Numbered from the stretch's first letter, positions 8,292-17,619 are shown. The stretch: DNA of 64,000 bases from Christiangramia sp. OXR-203 (GCF_034372165.1 NZ_CP139698.1:682001-746000); one strand, 5' to 3'. The notes: generated by a model not told the origin, from the letters alone. Translations and numbers: made by a program.

Positions 8292-9770
8292 ATGGGTAAG
8301 AAGTTAACAAGCAGGAGCGAAGATTATTCAAAATGGTATAACGAATTGGTGGTCAGGGCAGATCTGGCTGAGAATTCAGCAGTTAGAGGCTGTATGGTTA
8401 TCAAGCCCTATGGATATGCGATCTGGGAGAAAATGCAGGCCGAATTGGATAGAATGTTTAAAGAAACAGGACATCAGAACGCTTACTTTCCGCTTTTTGT
8501 ACCTAAAAGTCTGTTTGAAGCAGAAGAAAAGAATGCTGAAGGTTTTGCCAAAGAATGTGCTGTCGTTACTCATTATAGATTAATGAACGATGAAGATAAT
8601 CCTGGTAAATTAAAAGTAGATCCAAATGCAAAACTTGAAGAAGAGCTCGTTGTAAGGCCAACTTCAGAAGCGATCATTTGGAATACTTATAAAAACTGGA
8701 TCCAGTCTTATAGAGATTTGCCTATAAAGATCAACCAATGGGCTAACGTGGTTCGATGGGAGATGAGAACCCGCTTGTTTCTAAGAACTGCTGAGTTTCT
8801 ATGGCAAGAAGGTCATACCGCGCACGCAACCAAGGCTGAAGCGCTTGAAGAGACTGAATTGATGAATAATATTTATGCTGAATTTGCCGAAAACTTCATG
8901 GCAATTCCAGTGATAAAAGGTGCGAAAACTGAAAACGAACGTTTTGCGGGGGCGTTAGAGACTTATTGTATAGAAGCTCTTATGCAGGATGGAAAGGCTT
9001 TACAGGCTGGGACCTCTCACTTTTTAGGTCAAAATTTTGCGAAAGCATTTGATGTGAAATACGCTACTAAGGAAGGTGGTTTAGAGCATGTATGGGCAAC
9101 GAGCTGGGGTGTTTCTACAAGGTTGATGGGAGCATTGATTATGACCCATAGCGATGATCATGGTTTGGTTTTACCTCCAAAGCTGGCTCCCACGCAAGTT
9201 GTGATCGTTCCTATATATAAGGGAGAAGAGCAATTAGTTCAAATTTCAGAAGTTGCAGATGAGTTGGTTAAAGATCTACGAGCAGCAGGGGTATCGGTAA
9301 AGTTCGATAATAATGATAACCAAAAACCAGGCTGGAAATTCGCTCAGTATGAATTACAGGGAGTTCCATTAAGAATTGCAATTGGTCCTAAAGATCTGGA
9401 GAAAGGTACGGTTGAACTTGCCAGAAGAGATACGTTATCAAAAGAATTCATGAACAGAGATGAGGTTGTAGGTAAGATTCCTGCATTATTGAATGAAATT
9501 CAGGAAACTCTACATACTAAGGCTAAGAACTTCCGGGATACTCATATTACCGAGGTAGAGACTTTTGATGAATTTAAAAAGCAATTAAAAGATAAGGGAG
9601 GTTTTATATCGGCACACTGGGATGGTAGCCCGGAAACTGAAAATAAGATCAAAGAACTTACGAAAGCTACTATTAGATGTATTCCTTTTGACAGGAAAGT
9701 GGAAGCCGGAAATTGCGTTTTGACCGGCAATCCATCTGAAGGAAGAGTGCTTTTTGCAAAAGCCTATTAA
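8292..9770 (+). CDS. proS: Proline--tRNA ligase, archaeal/eukaryote-like type
   Basis: Class II synthetase charging tRNA-Pro in the cytosol. At 492 residues and without the ~180-residue editing insertion of the E. coli type, it belongs to the shorter archaeal/eukaryote-like form common in Bacteroidota. Visible class II elements include the [14 protein letters not shown] region, [22 protein letters not shown] (motif 2), and the [20 protein letters not shown] region (motif 3), followed by the anticodon domain (VVIVPIYKG onward) and a C-terminal domain ending in Tyr, which in this type packs near the active site. The ATG at 8292 is 54 bases after the predicted transcription start. Confidence 0.97.
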   Translation: MGKKLTSRSEDYSKWYNELVVRADLAENSAVRGCMVIKPYGYAIWEKMQAELDRMFKETGHQNAYFPLFVPKSLFEAEEKNAEGFAKECAVVTHYRLMNDEDNPGKLKVDPNAKLEEELVVRPTSEAIIWNTYKNWIQSYRDLPIKINQWANVVRWEMRTRLFLRTAEFLWQEGHTAHATKAEALEETELMNNIYAEFAENFMAIPVIKGAKTENERFAGALETYCIEALMQDGKALQAGTSHFLGQNFAKAFDVKYATKEGGLEHVWATSWGVSTRLMGALIMTHSDDHGLVLPPKLAPTQVVIVPIYKGEEQLVQISEVADELVKDLRAAGVSVKFDNNDNQKPGWKFAQYELQGVPLRIAIGPKDLEKGTVELARRDTLSKEFMNRDEVVGKIPALLNEIQETLHTKAKNFRDTHITEVETFDEFKKQLKDKGGFISAHWDGSPETENKIKELTKATIRCIPFDRKVEAGNCVLTGNPSEGRVLFAKAY

Positions 9771-9795
9771 AAAATTTAAAAATTTTTGTAGAACA

Positions 9796-9826
9796 TTTGC
9801 GGCATTCCAAAAAAGTTGTATTTTTG
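9796..9826 (+). promoter_or_regulatory. Promoter of the tRNA-Glu pair
   Basis: TTTG at 9796-9799, a 19-base spacer and TATTTTTG at 9819-9826 are a full match to the Bacteroidota -33/-7 consensus. It ends 21 bases before the first mature tRNA base. No terminator is visible between the tRNAs and rpsT, so the transcript may continue into rpsT. Confidence 0.8.
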
Positions 9827-9847
9827 CATCCGCATTTGAAACAAAAT

Positions 9848-9919
9848 GGTCCGTTCGTCTAGGGGTTAGGACGCCAGGTTTTCATCCTGGTAACAGGGGT
9901 TCGATTCCCCTACGGACTA
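9848..9919 (+). tRNA. tRNA-Glu (anticodon TTC), copy 1
   Basis: 72 bases fold into a cloverleaf: acceptor GGTCCGT pairs with ACGGACT (first pair G-U), D-loop GTCTAGGGGTTAGGAC, anticodon stem CCAGG/CCTGG with loop TTTTCAT giving anticodon TTC (9881-9883), and T-arm AGGGGTTCGATTCCCCT. CCA is not encoded. Confidence 0.97.
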
Positions 9920-9985
9920 CTAAAGAAACATCGCAGTGATGTTTTGATAATAGCAACTTGAAAGTTGCGCTTTGAAATAGATAAT

Positions 9986-10057
9986 GGTCCGTTCGTCTAG
10001 GGGTTAGGACGCCAGGTTTTCATCCTGGTAACAGGGGTTCGATTCCCCTACGGACTA
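9986..10057 (+). tRNA. tRNA-Glu (anticodon TTC), copy 2
   Basis: Identical base for base to the copy 138 bases upstream; 66 bases separate the two genes. CCA is not encoded. No separate promoter element is seen in the 66-base spacer, so both are probably cut from one precursor. Confidence 0.97.
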
Positions 10058-10087
10058 CTTTTAAAACTTATTTAAATAATAATTGTA

Positions 10088-10336
10088 ATGGCAAATCATA
10101 AGTCAGCGTTGAAGAGGATTCGTAGCAATGAGACTAAGCGTCTTAGAAATCGCTACCAGCATAAAACTACAAGAAACGCGATCAAGAAATTGCGTGAGGC
10201 CGATAAGAAAGAGGCTGAGGCTATGTTGCCTTCTGTAATTTCTATGATAGATAAATTGGCTAAGAAAAATATCATTCATGATAATAAGGCTGCTAACCTA
10301 AAGTCTAACATGGCTAAGCACGTTGCAGCACTATAA
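10088..10336 (+). CDS. rpsT: 30S ribosomal protein S20
   Basis: A highly basic 82-residue protein beginning [20 protein letters not shown], the classic S20 N-terminus; it binds 16S rRNA early in 30S assembly. Length and the helical Lys/Arg-rich composition with [20 protein letters not shown] near the end match the family. It lies 30 bases after the second tRNA-Glu and is followed by a strong terminator. No promoter motif is evident between tRNA and gene, suggesting co-transcription with the tRNAs. Confidence 0.98.
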   Translation: MANHKSALKRIRSNETKRLRNRYQHKTTRNAIKKLREADKKEAEAMLPSVISMIDKLAKKNIIHDNKAANLKSNMAKHVAAL

Positions 10337-10357
10337 TTTTAGCAGTGTTCAATTCAT

Positions 10358-10394
10358 AAAAAAATGCTTTTCGATCTTCGGAAAGCATTTTTTT
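10358..10394. terminator. Bidirectional terminator rpsT / glsA
   Basis: A stem of about 15 bp (AAAAAAATGCTTTTC pairing with GGAAAGCATTTTTTT, one G-U) with a 7-base loop. It follows rpsT by 21 bases and lies 20 bases from the convergent glsA stop, so it can act in both directions. Confidence 0.85.
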
Positions 10395-10414
10395 GTGCAT
10401 TAAACTTAAATTCT

Positions 10415-11329
10415 CTAAAAAACGGAAACTCCAGTAAGAGTGGTTAGTCTTTCCAACGCTTTCATTCCTAATTCTGAATTTCCTTTTTCATTAAGTATAG
10501 GGCTCCAGACGGCTACAGAGTAATTCTCTGGATGTATGGCTACAATGCCACCGCCCACGCCACTTTTTCCAGGTAATCCTACCTGAAAACTAAATTCACC
10601 CGCTTCATCATAAAAGCCGCAGGTTTGCATTAAGGCATTAATACGCTTTACTGTTTTCGGTTTCAGAATTTTCTTATCGGTTTCCAGAATACGGCCTCTA
10701 TTGGCAAAAAGCATAAAAGCTTTTGATAGTTGTTCACAGGTCATGGCAAGTGAACATTGGTGGAAATAAAAGTCTACAATTGGTTGAACATCACACTTTA
10801 TATTCCCAAGAGCCTTGATATAATTTACTAAAGCGACATTCCTGTATCCAGTTGCCTGTTCTGAAGCAGCTACGGTTTCATCATAATGAATATCGTCATC
10901 ACCAGTAATTTCACGCACAAAATCTAGTAATTCCTGCTTTGGATCTTTTAATTGGTCTACAAGTATATCTGAAATTACCAGTGCGCCAGCATTGATAAAT
11001 GGATTCCTGGGAATTCCACTTTCGTATTCAAGCTGAGTAAGACTATTGAAAGGATCACCTGAAGGTTCTACATCAACACGATCCCATAGATCTTCTCCCA
11101 TGAGCCGCATACCCATCGCCAAAGTGAAGACCTTAGAAATACTCTGAATCGAAAATTTCTCTTTGCTATCTCCAAAATTGAAATTTTGATTATCTCCGCA
11201 ATAAACATGCATTCCGAATTTGCGTCGATCTACCTTGGCAAGTTCCGGAATATAGGACGCGACTTTTCCTGAAACATCCCGGTAGCTCATCTCATCGTAT
11301 ATCGTATCTAAAATTTTCTGGTATTCCAT
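10415..11329 (-). CDS. glsA: Glutaminase
   Basis: Hydrolyses glutamine to glutamate and ammonia; serine-dependent beta-lactamase-like glutaminase family (GlsA). The 304-residue length fits. Visible active-site elements: Ser63-x-x-Lys66 in SIQSISKVFTL, the NPFINAGAL segment, and PGKSGVGGGIVAIHP near residues 255-270. It starts one base after the pepE stop on the same strand, so it is co-transcribed with the dipeptidase, a pairing that makes sense for scavenging amino-acid nitrogen. Confidence 0.95.
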   Translation of the reverse strand: MEYQKILDTIYDEMSYRDVSGKVASYIPELAKVDRRKFGMHVYCGDNQNFNFGDSKEKFSIQSISKVFTLAMGMRLMGEDLWDRVDVEPSGDPFNSLTQLEYESGIPRNPFINAGALVISDILVDQLKDPKQELLDFVREITGDDDIHYDETVAASEQATGYRNVALVNYIKALGNIKCDVQPIVDFYFHQCSLAMTCEQLSKAFMLFANRGRILETDKKILKPKTVKRINALMQTCGFYDEAGEFSFQVGLPGKSGVGGGIVAIHPENYSVAVWSPILNEKGNSELGMKALERLTTLTGVSVF

Positions 11330-11330
11330 A

Positions 11331-12035
11331 TTAATTAAGGTCGCTAAGATCTGATTCTGTTTCTATTTCGAAAGGTACTTTATCCTTCTTGAAGATTCTG
11401 GCGGTGAGATCCCCTTTTAACGTAACTTTATTATCACTTAACTCTAGCCAGCTTCCCTCTCTAAGTCCCACTACTGGCGGTGAATTGAGATTATGAAATT
11501 CTTTAATTCGTATTTCGCGGGTTTCTCCTTTATGCTTTGTGTTTAGATCGGGATCAAGATAGTGCGGATTAATATTAAAAGGAACTAATCCTAAGGTTTG
11601 AAAGGAAGGAGGGTAAACAATGGGCATGTCATTGGTAGTTTGCATACTTAAGCCACCAATATTGGTTCCAGCGCTTGTTCCCATATAGGGAGTTCCGCTT
11701 TTTATCTTTTGCTTCAATACGGCCATCACCCGATTTCTGTATAATTCTGAAACCAGTAAAAACGTATTACCACCTCCGGTGAAAACGCCTTCAGCATTCT
11801 GGATGGCTTTTTCAGGATCTTCGAATTCATGAATACCCTTTATTAGAATATCAGCTTTTGCAAAAGCATCCTTTGCTCGTAATGTATACTCATCTAAAGA
11901 TATTCCGCCTGGTCTGGCGTAAGGAATAAATATGACTTCCGGTACATCCTTATAAAGTTTGGGTAAATGCGGAATCAAGTATTCAAGATAGTCCTGAGAA
12001 TGTAGGGTAGAGGTGCTGGCTAGTATTGCGTTCAT
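11331..12035 (-). CDS. pepE: Dipeptidase E (peptidase family S51)
   Basis: Cytosolic serine peptidase that cleaves Asp-X dipeptides. The 234-residue product has the nucleophile Ser121 in GTSAGTN, followed by Asp136 and His158, the positions of the PepE triad, and the GGGNTFLL segment at 87-94. The overall length is as in the family. First gene of a two-gene operon with glsA (gap 1 base). Its upstream region is shared with the divergent tandem paralog locus. Confidence 0.92.
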   Translation of the reverse strand: MNAILASTSTLHSQDYLEYLIPHLPKLYKDVPEVIFIPYARPGGISLDEYTLRAKDAFAKADILIKGIHEFEDPEKAIQNAEGVFTGGGNTFLLVSELYRNRVMAVLKQKIKSGTPYMGTSAGTNIGGLSMQTTNDMPIVYPPSFQTLGLVPFNINPHYLDPDLNTKHKGETREIRIKEFHNLNSPPVVGLREGSWLELSDNKVTLKGDLTARIFKKDKVPFEIETESDLSDLN

Positions 12036-12107
12036 ATACCTTTTTAAGGTAAAAATAAAGAATCGAATACGTTAACAAAAGTTTACAGAGTTAATAAAGG
12101 CTAATTT

Positions 12108-12115
12108 TAGTTTTG
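12108..12115 (+). promoter_or_regulatory. Candidate -7 element of the tandem paralog operon
   Basis: TAGTTTTG is a perfect TAnnTTTG match; the -33 region is weak (TTTA about 22 bases upstream). Transcription would start near 12122, about 50 bases before the ATG at 12175. Confidence 0.45.
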
Positions 12116-12174
12116 GAACGTTATGATTAAACCGAAACCAACTAACCAACTTGAAAATTACTTTTTGTAGTAGA

Positions 12175-12966
12175 ATGAGATACCTGCTATTGCTCTTCTT
12201 TCTGGGCTTTAGTCTGAATTGCTTTGCACAGGATCCCGCAATGATCAACGGTAGAATTCTAGCTGGAACCCGGCCACTGTCGGGAGTTCACGTAATTAAT
12301 ATTAATTCCAGGACCGGTACTACTTCAGATGATTCGGGAATTTTCAAAATTTCTGTACGCCAGAGCGATATTCTTTTATTTACTTCTGTACAGTTCGAAA
12401 AAATAGAAATAGAGGTTTCCGAAGAACATTTGAGGACCGGATCTATCGAAGTCATCGTCACAGATGCCAACAGACTGGAAGAAGTTGAAGTCGGTAAAAA
12501 GCAACTTAGCGGTTACCTTAACAACGATCTCAACCAAATAGAATATTTCGATAGAGATCAATATCATATTCCGCATCCAGAGAGAAAACTTACTCCTAAC
12601 GAATTGAGGCTTTATACTGCGAGCGAAGGTATTACGAGCCGGTGGTCATACATTGGGATTCTTCTGGGCGGTGTATCACTCGATGTTTTAATAAACGATA
12701 TCAATGGGAAAACCAAATACCTCCGGGAGATGATAGAACTGGACGAACTACAAGTGAAAGTGCAGGCGGCTATCGATCTCTTCGGAAGGGAATTTTTCAA
12801 CGAACACTTAGATCTGTACGGCGACGAGATTATCAACTTTATCTACTATTCTTTTGAAGATGAAGATTTCAGTTTGATGTATGAACATAGAAAAGAGCTT
12901 GAAATGATCGAATATTTTCAAAATAATATTGTTGAATTCCGAAGAATGAGAACTCAGGATGAATAG
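12175..12966 (+). CDS. Secreted carboxypeptidase-regulatory-like protein, paralog 1 of 3
   Basis: A 263-residue exported protein with signal peptide MRYLLLLFFLGFSLNCFA before Q. The next ~85 residues (INGRILAGTRPLSGVHVINI, GTTSDDSGIFKI, DILLFTSVQFE) look like a CarboxypepD_reg/CNA-B-like beta sandwich. The remaining two thirds are helical and charged with no domain I recognise. A TTG at 12151 could extend it by eight residues, but the ATG gives the better signal peptide. Its last codons overlap the start of paralog 2 by eight bases. It shares the motif order GVHVIN / GTxTsdxGxF / SVQFE / NxLxEVxVxxxxLSGxLxxDL with the two genes after it. Function unknown. Confidence 0.8.
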   Translation: MRYLLLLFFLGFSLNCFAQDPAMINGRILAGTRPLSGVHVININSRTGTTSDDSGIFKISVRQSDILLFTSVQFEKIEIEVSEEHLRTGSIEVIVTDANRLEEVEVGKKQLSGYLNNDLNQIEYFDRDQYHIPHPERKLTPNELRLYTASEGITSRWSYIGILLGGVSLDVLINDINGKTKYLREMIELDELQVKVQAAIDLFGREFFNEHLDLYGDEIINFIYYSFEDEDFSLMYEHRKELEMIEYFQNNIVEFRRMRTQDE

Positions 12967-13729
12967 AAGTAAAAGAAAAATTACGATGTATGCTCTGCTG
13001 GTTTTTCTTGTAGGCATTGCTTCCGAAGTAACAGCACAGGAAAGAAAAATTGTTTCAGGTATAATTGTTAGTGACAGTATCATTGATAAAAGCGGAGTTC
13101 ACGTTATTAATATTACTGCGGAAAAAGGCACCGTGACCAATGAAAAGGGTGAGTTTGATATGATGCTGAAGTTAGGTGACAGTATTTATTTCTCATCGGT
13201 ACAATTCGAGAATGAATTTAAAGTGATTGGAGAACAGCAGCTGAAGGATGGCTGGACCAAACTTTTATATCCTAAAATGAATGAACTTGCTGAAGTTCAG
13301 CTCGATAATATTAAACTTTCGGGAGTGCTTGATCAGGATATCACCAGGATGCCTAAAAGTATTTACGAAAAACTTGGTATTCCATTTCCCAAACCCAGGC
13401 GAACGAGTCTTGAGCTCGCTATGCAGGCGAATACGAATGATCCGGTTTCACAGGTAATCAACATGCTTAATGGAACCACCAAGCAACTAAAAAAGGCTGA
13501 AGAGAATACCGAATTGACTAAACTCGTTAACGGTGCAAGAAGCCGTATGCAGGAAGCCTATTTTGTAAACGGATTGGGATTGCCTGAAAATGAGGTCGTC
13601 AATTTCCTTTATTACTGCGTCGATTTCCCCACCTTTGAAGCCCTGCTTGATGAAACAAAAATATTCGCACTCATGGAATTTTTTGAAGAGAAACTACCCG
13701 AGTTTAAATCAAGAAGGCAGCTTGAATAA
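12959..13729 (+). CDS. Secreted carboxypeptidase-regulatory-like protein, paralog 2 of 3
   Basis: A 256-residue homologue of its neighbours with signal peptide (ITMYALLVFLVGIASEVTAQ), then KSGVHVINITAEKGTVTNEK, DSIYFSSVQFE, NELAEVQLDNIKLSGVLDQD, and a helical C-terminal region ending with NFLYYCVDFPTFEALL. That last element (NEVVNFLYYC) matches NFIYYS in paralog 1 and NFLLYC in paralog 3, so all three share a second, C-terminal conserved region. Its ATG overlaps the end of paralog 1 by eight bases, pointing to translational coupling. Function unknown. Confidence 0.8.
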   Translation: MNRSKRKITMYALLVFLVGIASEVTAQERKIVSGIIVSDSIIDKSGVHVINITAEKGTVTNEKGEFDMMLKLGDSIYFSSVQFENEFKVIGEQQLKDGWTKLLYPKMNELAEVQLDNIKLSGVLDQDITRMPKSIYEKLGIPFPKPRRTSLELAMQANTNDPVSQVINMLNGTTKQLKKAEENTELTKLVNGARSRMQEAYFVNGLGLPENEVVNFLYYCVDFPTFEALLDETKIFALMEFFEEKLPEFKSRRQLE

Positions 13730-13775
13730 TACTAATCTCAAATCCTGAACGTTGAAGTACGACACGAGAAAACAT

Positions 13776-14579
13776 ATGTTATATAAATACCTGGGTGCCG
13801 TTTTAATTATTTTCTTATTCTCTGTGAATCTGGAAGCACAGGAAACGGCCATGCTTAAAGGGAAAATTGTTTCTGAAAATAAAGATGTTCAGAATGTTCA
13901 TATTGTAAACCTTACTCAGGAAACCGGAACTACCAGTGATGTAAAAGGGGAATTTTTTATTGGTGCTGCAATTAATGATAGTCTCTTTATATCCTCGGTT
14001 CAGTTTCAGAATAGAACAATAGTTGTACGTCAGAATATGATCGAAAGCGGACAAATTAAGATCGAGCTTTACGAAGCCATGAACGAACTTTCCGAAGTTT
14101 TTATCGACGATATTGAGTTAAGCGGTTACCTCGCAAATGATCTTAATTTAATTTCCATCAAGGAAGTGGAGACCAAAAACCGTTTACAGCAGAATCTTGA
14201 TGACTTCATCCGGAAAGACAGGGAACTCAATCCCTATTACCAGCCTAGTATGACCGAAGGTATTCGAATCGATAAAATTGCCATGGCTATTGCTGATAAA
14301 CTAACCAAAAATAAGGAGACTCCGATAGTTTATAGTCCGAAGGAACTGGCTAATCTTAGCCTGAAAATAGTAGGAGAGGAGTTCTTTAGAAAAGATCTTG
14401 ATCTTGATGCGAATGAAATCTGTAACTTTCTATTATACTGCGATAGAGATCAGAATTTCGAGAAGTTGGTTCTTAATAATAATGCACTGGTTTTAATTGA
14501 ATATTTTGAAACCAGAATCGAATCCTTCAGAAAACTTAGAGCTGAAAACCTCAACTCAGGAAGACAGCTTCCTGGCTAA
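13776..14579 (+). CDS. Secreted carboxypeptidase-regulatory-like protein, paralog 3 of 3
   Basis: A 267-residue homologue with signal peptide MLYKYLGAVLIIFLFSVNLE before AQ. It repeats the family order: NVHIVNLTQETGTTSDVKGEF, DSLFISSVQFQN, NELSEVFIDDIELSGYLAND and a C-terminal ANEICNFLLYC. A TTG at 13752 lies eight codons upstream, the same offset as in paralog 1, so either start is possible; the ATG leaves a compact signal peptide. It follows paralog 2 after 46 bases. Together the three genes look like an expanded, locally duplicated family. Function unknown. Confidence 0.8.
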   Translation: MLYKYLGAVLIIFLFSVNLEAQETAMLKGKIVSENKDVQNVHIVNLTQETGTTSDVKGEFFIGAAINDSLFISSVQFQNRTIVVRQNMIESGQIKIELYEAMNELSEVFIDDIELSGYLANDLNLISIKEVETKNRLQQNLDDFIRKDRELNPYYQPSMTEGIRIDKIAMAIADKLTKNKETPIVYSPKELANLSLKIVGEEFFRKDLDLDANEICNFLLYCDRDQNFEKLVLNNNALVLIEYFETRIESFRKLRAENLNSGRQLPG

Positions 14580-14678
14580 TTCTTCAAATTAAACCATTTA
14601 CTTATTTCAAAGTCTAAAAGCTGACTGCTCAATCTCTATGGATGGCGCAGTAATTGTTTTATCTTCGGAAAAAAATAT

Positions 14679-15179
14679 ATGAAAAACCTCATTTTGAGTC
14701 TATGCTGCCTGTTTATATTCAGCTCCTTCAGCAGTGAAGATCATGAGACGTACTTAAGTGTTACCGAAATTGAATACCGGCAGGAAAGCAAGTCGGTGCA
14801 GGTGATTTCCAGGGTTTTTATCGATGATATGGAAGATGTGCTTAGCAAACGTTTTGGTAAGGATGTAAGTCTTGCCTATAAAAAAGATCTTTCAGCTAAT
14901 AAGGATCTTCTGGAAAAATACTATTCCAAAAAATTAACTATCAAAGTAAAGAATCAGGATATTCCATTGAAATTGCTGGGGAGCAAATTTGATGCTGATC
15001 AAATTGTCTTATTCCTGGAAGGCAAAAACGTGGAAACTTTCAAAACCGTAGAAGTAGAAAATCTCGTGCTTACAGATCTATTCGATACACAGAAAAATAT
15101 TGTTCACGTGAAGAAAGGTGATGTAATCGAAAGTATGTTGCTGGTGAAAGCCAAAGGTAGTGACACGGTTAATTTCTGA
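14679..15179 (+). CDS. DUF6702-like exported protein
   Basis: A 166-residue protein with a Sec signal (MKNLILSLCCLFIFSSF). The mature part begins HETYLSVTEIEYRQESKSVQ and proceeds as a predicted beta-rich domain with repeated VEV/KGD strands, matching the DUF6702 family that in flavobacteria regularly precedes an M1-like metallopeptidase gene, as here (61-base gap). Likely periplasmic. Family assignment is from memory of the sequence pattern, and no biochemical role is known. Confidence 0.7.
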   Translation: MKNLILSLCCLFIFSSFSSEDHETYLSVTEIEYRQESKSVQVISRVFIDDMEDVLSKRFGKDVSLAYKKDLSANKDLLEKYYSKKLTIKVKNQDIPLKLLGSKFDADQIVLFLEGKNVETFKTVEVENLVLTDLFDTQKNIVHVKKGDVIESMLLVKAKGSDTVNF

Positions 15180-15240
15180 AAACTTTCTCATTGACGTATA
15201 AAATCTTATTTTTAGCAACCTATAAATTAAAATTTAGTAA

Positions 15241-17538
15241 ATGAAGCGATTAAAATTGTTGACCTCCGTGTTCATGATGTTTGTCTTTGCAGGTATCAAC
15301 GCACAGGAAACTGAACAAAAGGAGCCACGGCAGCAAGGCCATACCAATCAAAACAAATTCCGGCAAATGTACCAGGAAATGGCAACTCCAAACCAGTATA
15401 GAACTGCCTCTGGAGCTCCTGGACCAGCGTATTACCAGAACGAGGCAGATTACAAAATGGATATCGTTCTTGACGATAAGAACTCTGTGCTTACGGGTGA
15501 GGAAACTATCACCTACCATAATAATTCTCCACAGGACCTGGAATACCTATGGGTTCAATTAGACCAGAACATCAGGAAAAAAGATGCGCCTCAAAAAGAT
15601 GGAGATGGAATGGCTCCGGTTGCAACTGCAGCTGGTTTCGCTAATAAATATCTGGAAACTCCTTTTGATGGTGGTTTCGACATTAAAGAAGTATCTGCGA
15701 ATGGATCAGATCTTAAATATACGATCAACCAGACTATGATGCGAGTTGATCTTCCAAAGCCTTTGAAGGCTGGAGAGACATATACCTTTGATATCAAATG
15801 GTCTTACAATGTAAATAACCATGTAACTAATCGTGCTCGTTCAGGATATGAGTTCTTTCCTGAGGATGGCAACAAGGCTTATGTGATTGCTCAGTTCTTC
15901 CCGAGAATGGCCGTTTACAACGATGTTGAAGGTTGGCAGAACTACCAGTTCTGGGGGAATGGTGAATTTGCACTTCCTTTCGGGGATTATGAGGTAAATA
16001 TTACTGTACCTGCAGATCATATCATGGAAGCTACAGGTGAACTTCAGAATAGAAAAGAAGTTTATTCTAAAGAAATGATGAAGCGTTATGAGCAGGCTAA
16101 GAAAAGTTACGACAAGCCGGTAATGATTGTAACTCAGGAAGAGGCTGAAAAGGCTGAAAAGAACTTTTCAGAAAAAACTAAAACCTGGACTTACAAAGCA
16201 GATATGGTTCGTGATTTCGCTTTTTCAACTTCAAGAAAGTTCATTCTCGATATGATGGCGGTAGACGTGATGGGTAAAGATGTTATGGCTGTTTCAGTTT
16301 ATCCTAAAGAAGGGAATCCTCTTTGGGAAGAATGGTCTACTAAAGCTGTTGCCGCAACCTTAGAAAGCTACTCAGAACATACTTTCCAGTATCCTTATCA
16401 CAAGGCAGTTTCTGTTCATGCTAAGAATCAAGGGATGGAATATCCAATGATTTGCTGGAACTATGGGCGTCCTGATGAGAATGGTAATTATAGTGACCGT
16501 ACTAAGTTCGGGATGATAAGTGTGATTATTCACGAAGTTGGACATAACTTTTTTCCAATGATTGTAAATTCTGATGAAAGACAATGGGGTTGGATGGACG
16601 AAGGTATCAACACTTTTGTTCAGTATGTTGCAGAACAAGAATTTGGGAAAAAGCATCCGGAAGCTATTGCACCAGAATCAAATTATCCTTCTAGAAGAGG
16701 AGCGCCAAGTAAGATCGTTCCTTATATGAAAGGAAACCAGGACTATATTTCTCCAATTATGTCCAATCCGGAGCAAGTTTATCAATTAGGGAATAATGCT
16801 TATGGTAAACCGGCTACTGCATTGAATATTCTTCGGGAAACAGTGATGGGTAGAGAATTATTTGACTACGCATTTGCTACTTATTCTAAAAGATGGATGT
16901 TCAAGCATCCAACTCCGGAGGATTTCTTCAGAACGATGGAAGATGCTTCAGGCGTAGATCTTGATTGGTTCTGGAGAGGATGGTTTTATACTACAGATAA
17001 TGTAGATATTGGGATTAAGGATGTTCAGAAGTATTACGTAACAGACAATCCTACTGAAGCAGGTAGAGAAATGCTAAAGAGATATGGAACAACTCCTGAA
17101 GAAACTAAAGCCCTATATGTAGTTTCCGAAGATGACGAAGCCTTTTCAGAAGAAATGAAGGGTAAATCCTTAATGGAAAATTCTGAAACTTTACAGGCTT
17201 ACGTGATGGATAACTTTAGCGAGGAAGAGCGTAAAAATCTTCAGGCGCCTAAGTATTTCTACCAGGTGACTTTTGAAAAACCAGGTGGTTTGGTAATGCC
17301 TATCATTGTAGAATTGACCTACGAAGATGGGACTTCAGAAAAAGTTACTTATCCGGTTCAAATCTGGAGAAAGAATGATAGTAATGTAAGCAAGGTAATT
17401 CCTTCTAATAAAGAGATTACTAAGATCACATTGGACCCAGATCTTGAAACAGCAGATGTGGATGTGAACAATAACAGCTGGCCTAAGAATGAAAATAAAA
17501 GTGAGTTCGATGAGTATAAAGATTCCGCTCAGGACTAG
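15241..17538 (+). CDS. M1 family zinc metallopeptidase, exported
   Basis: A 765-residue exported gluzincin with signal peptide MKRLKLLTSVFMMFVFAGIN before AQ. The zinc site is complete: HEVGH at 431-435 and the third ligand Glu454 in WMDEG, with the M1 spacing of 18 residues between. The N-terminal ~350 residues are the beta-saddle domain (LVQLDQN, NPTTF region absent, SYNVNNHV). The last ~150 residues are beta-rich and end in an Asp/Glu/Asn-rich tail. Family enzymes release N-terminal residues from peptides; here it probably works in the periplasm or outer membrane on protein breakdown products. It is followed by a terminator. Confidence 0.9.
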   Translation: MKRLKLLTSVFMMFVFAGINAQETEQKEPRQQGHTNQNKFRQMYQEMATPNQYRTASGAPGPAYYQNEADYKMDIVLDDKNSVLTGEETITYHNNSPQDLEYLWVQLDQNIRKKDAPQKDGDGMAPVATAAGFANKYLETPFDGGFDIKEVSANGSDLKYTINQTMMRVDLPKPLKAGETYTFDIKWSYNVNNHVTNRARSGYEFFPEDGNKAYVIAQFFPRMAVYNDVEGWQNYQFWGNGEFALPFGDYEVNITVPADHIMEATGELQNRKEVYSKEMMKRYEQAKKSYDKPVMIVTQEEAEKAEKNFSEKTKTWTYKADMVRDFAFSTSRKFILDMMAVDVMGKDVMAVSVYPKEGNPLWEEWSTKAVAATLESYSEHTFQYPYHKAVSVHAKNQGMEYPMICWNYGRPDENGNYSDRTKFGMISVIIHEVGHNFFPMIVNSDERQWGWMDEGINTFVQYVAEQEFGKKHPEAIAPESNYPSRRGAPSKIVPYMKGNQDYISPIMSNPEQVYQLGNNAYGKPATALNILRETVMGRELFDYAFATYSKRWMFKHPTPEDFFRTMEDASGVDLDWFWRGWFYTTDNVDIGIKDVQKYYVTDNPTEAGREMLKRYGTTPEETKALYVVSEDDEAFSEEMKGKSLMENSETLQAYVMDNFSEEERKNLQAPKYFYQVTFEKPGGLVMPIIVELTYEDGTSEKVTYPVQIWRKNDSNVSKVIPSNKEITKITLDPDLETADVDVNNNSWPKNENKSEFDEYKDSAQD

Positions 17539-17558
17539 GTTTTAAGCTAATAATATTT

Positions 17559-17587
17559 AAGCCGACTTTAACGAGTCGGCTTTTTTT
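17559..17587 (+). terminator. Terminator of the M1 peptidase gene
   Basis: AAGCCGACT-TTAACG-AGTCGGCTT, a 9-bp perfect stem with six-base loop, followed by a run of Ts. Confidence 0.9.
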
Positions 17588-17619
17588 ATGCTTAGATTTG
17601 TATATATATTTGTTTTACT

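Noticed and set aside
12151-12174. TTG start eight codons upstream for tandem paralog 1 (and the same at 13752 for paralog 3)
   Set aside because: Adds residues ahead of a clean signal peptide; both remain open, but ATG starts were preferred.
17605-17612. TATATTTG as promoter of tatA
   Set aside because: Exact motif but only seven bases before the annotated ATG and no -33 box; noted in the tatA entry, not listed as a promoter.
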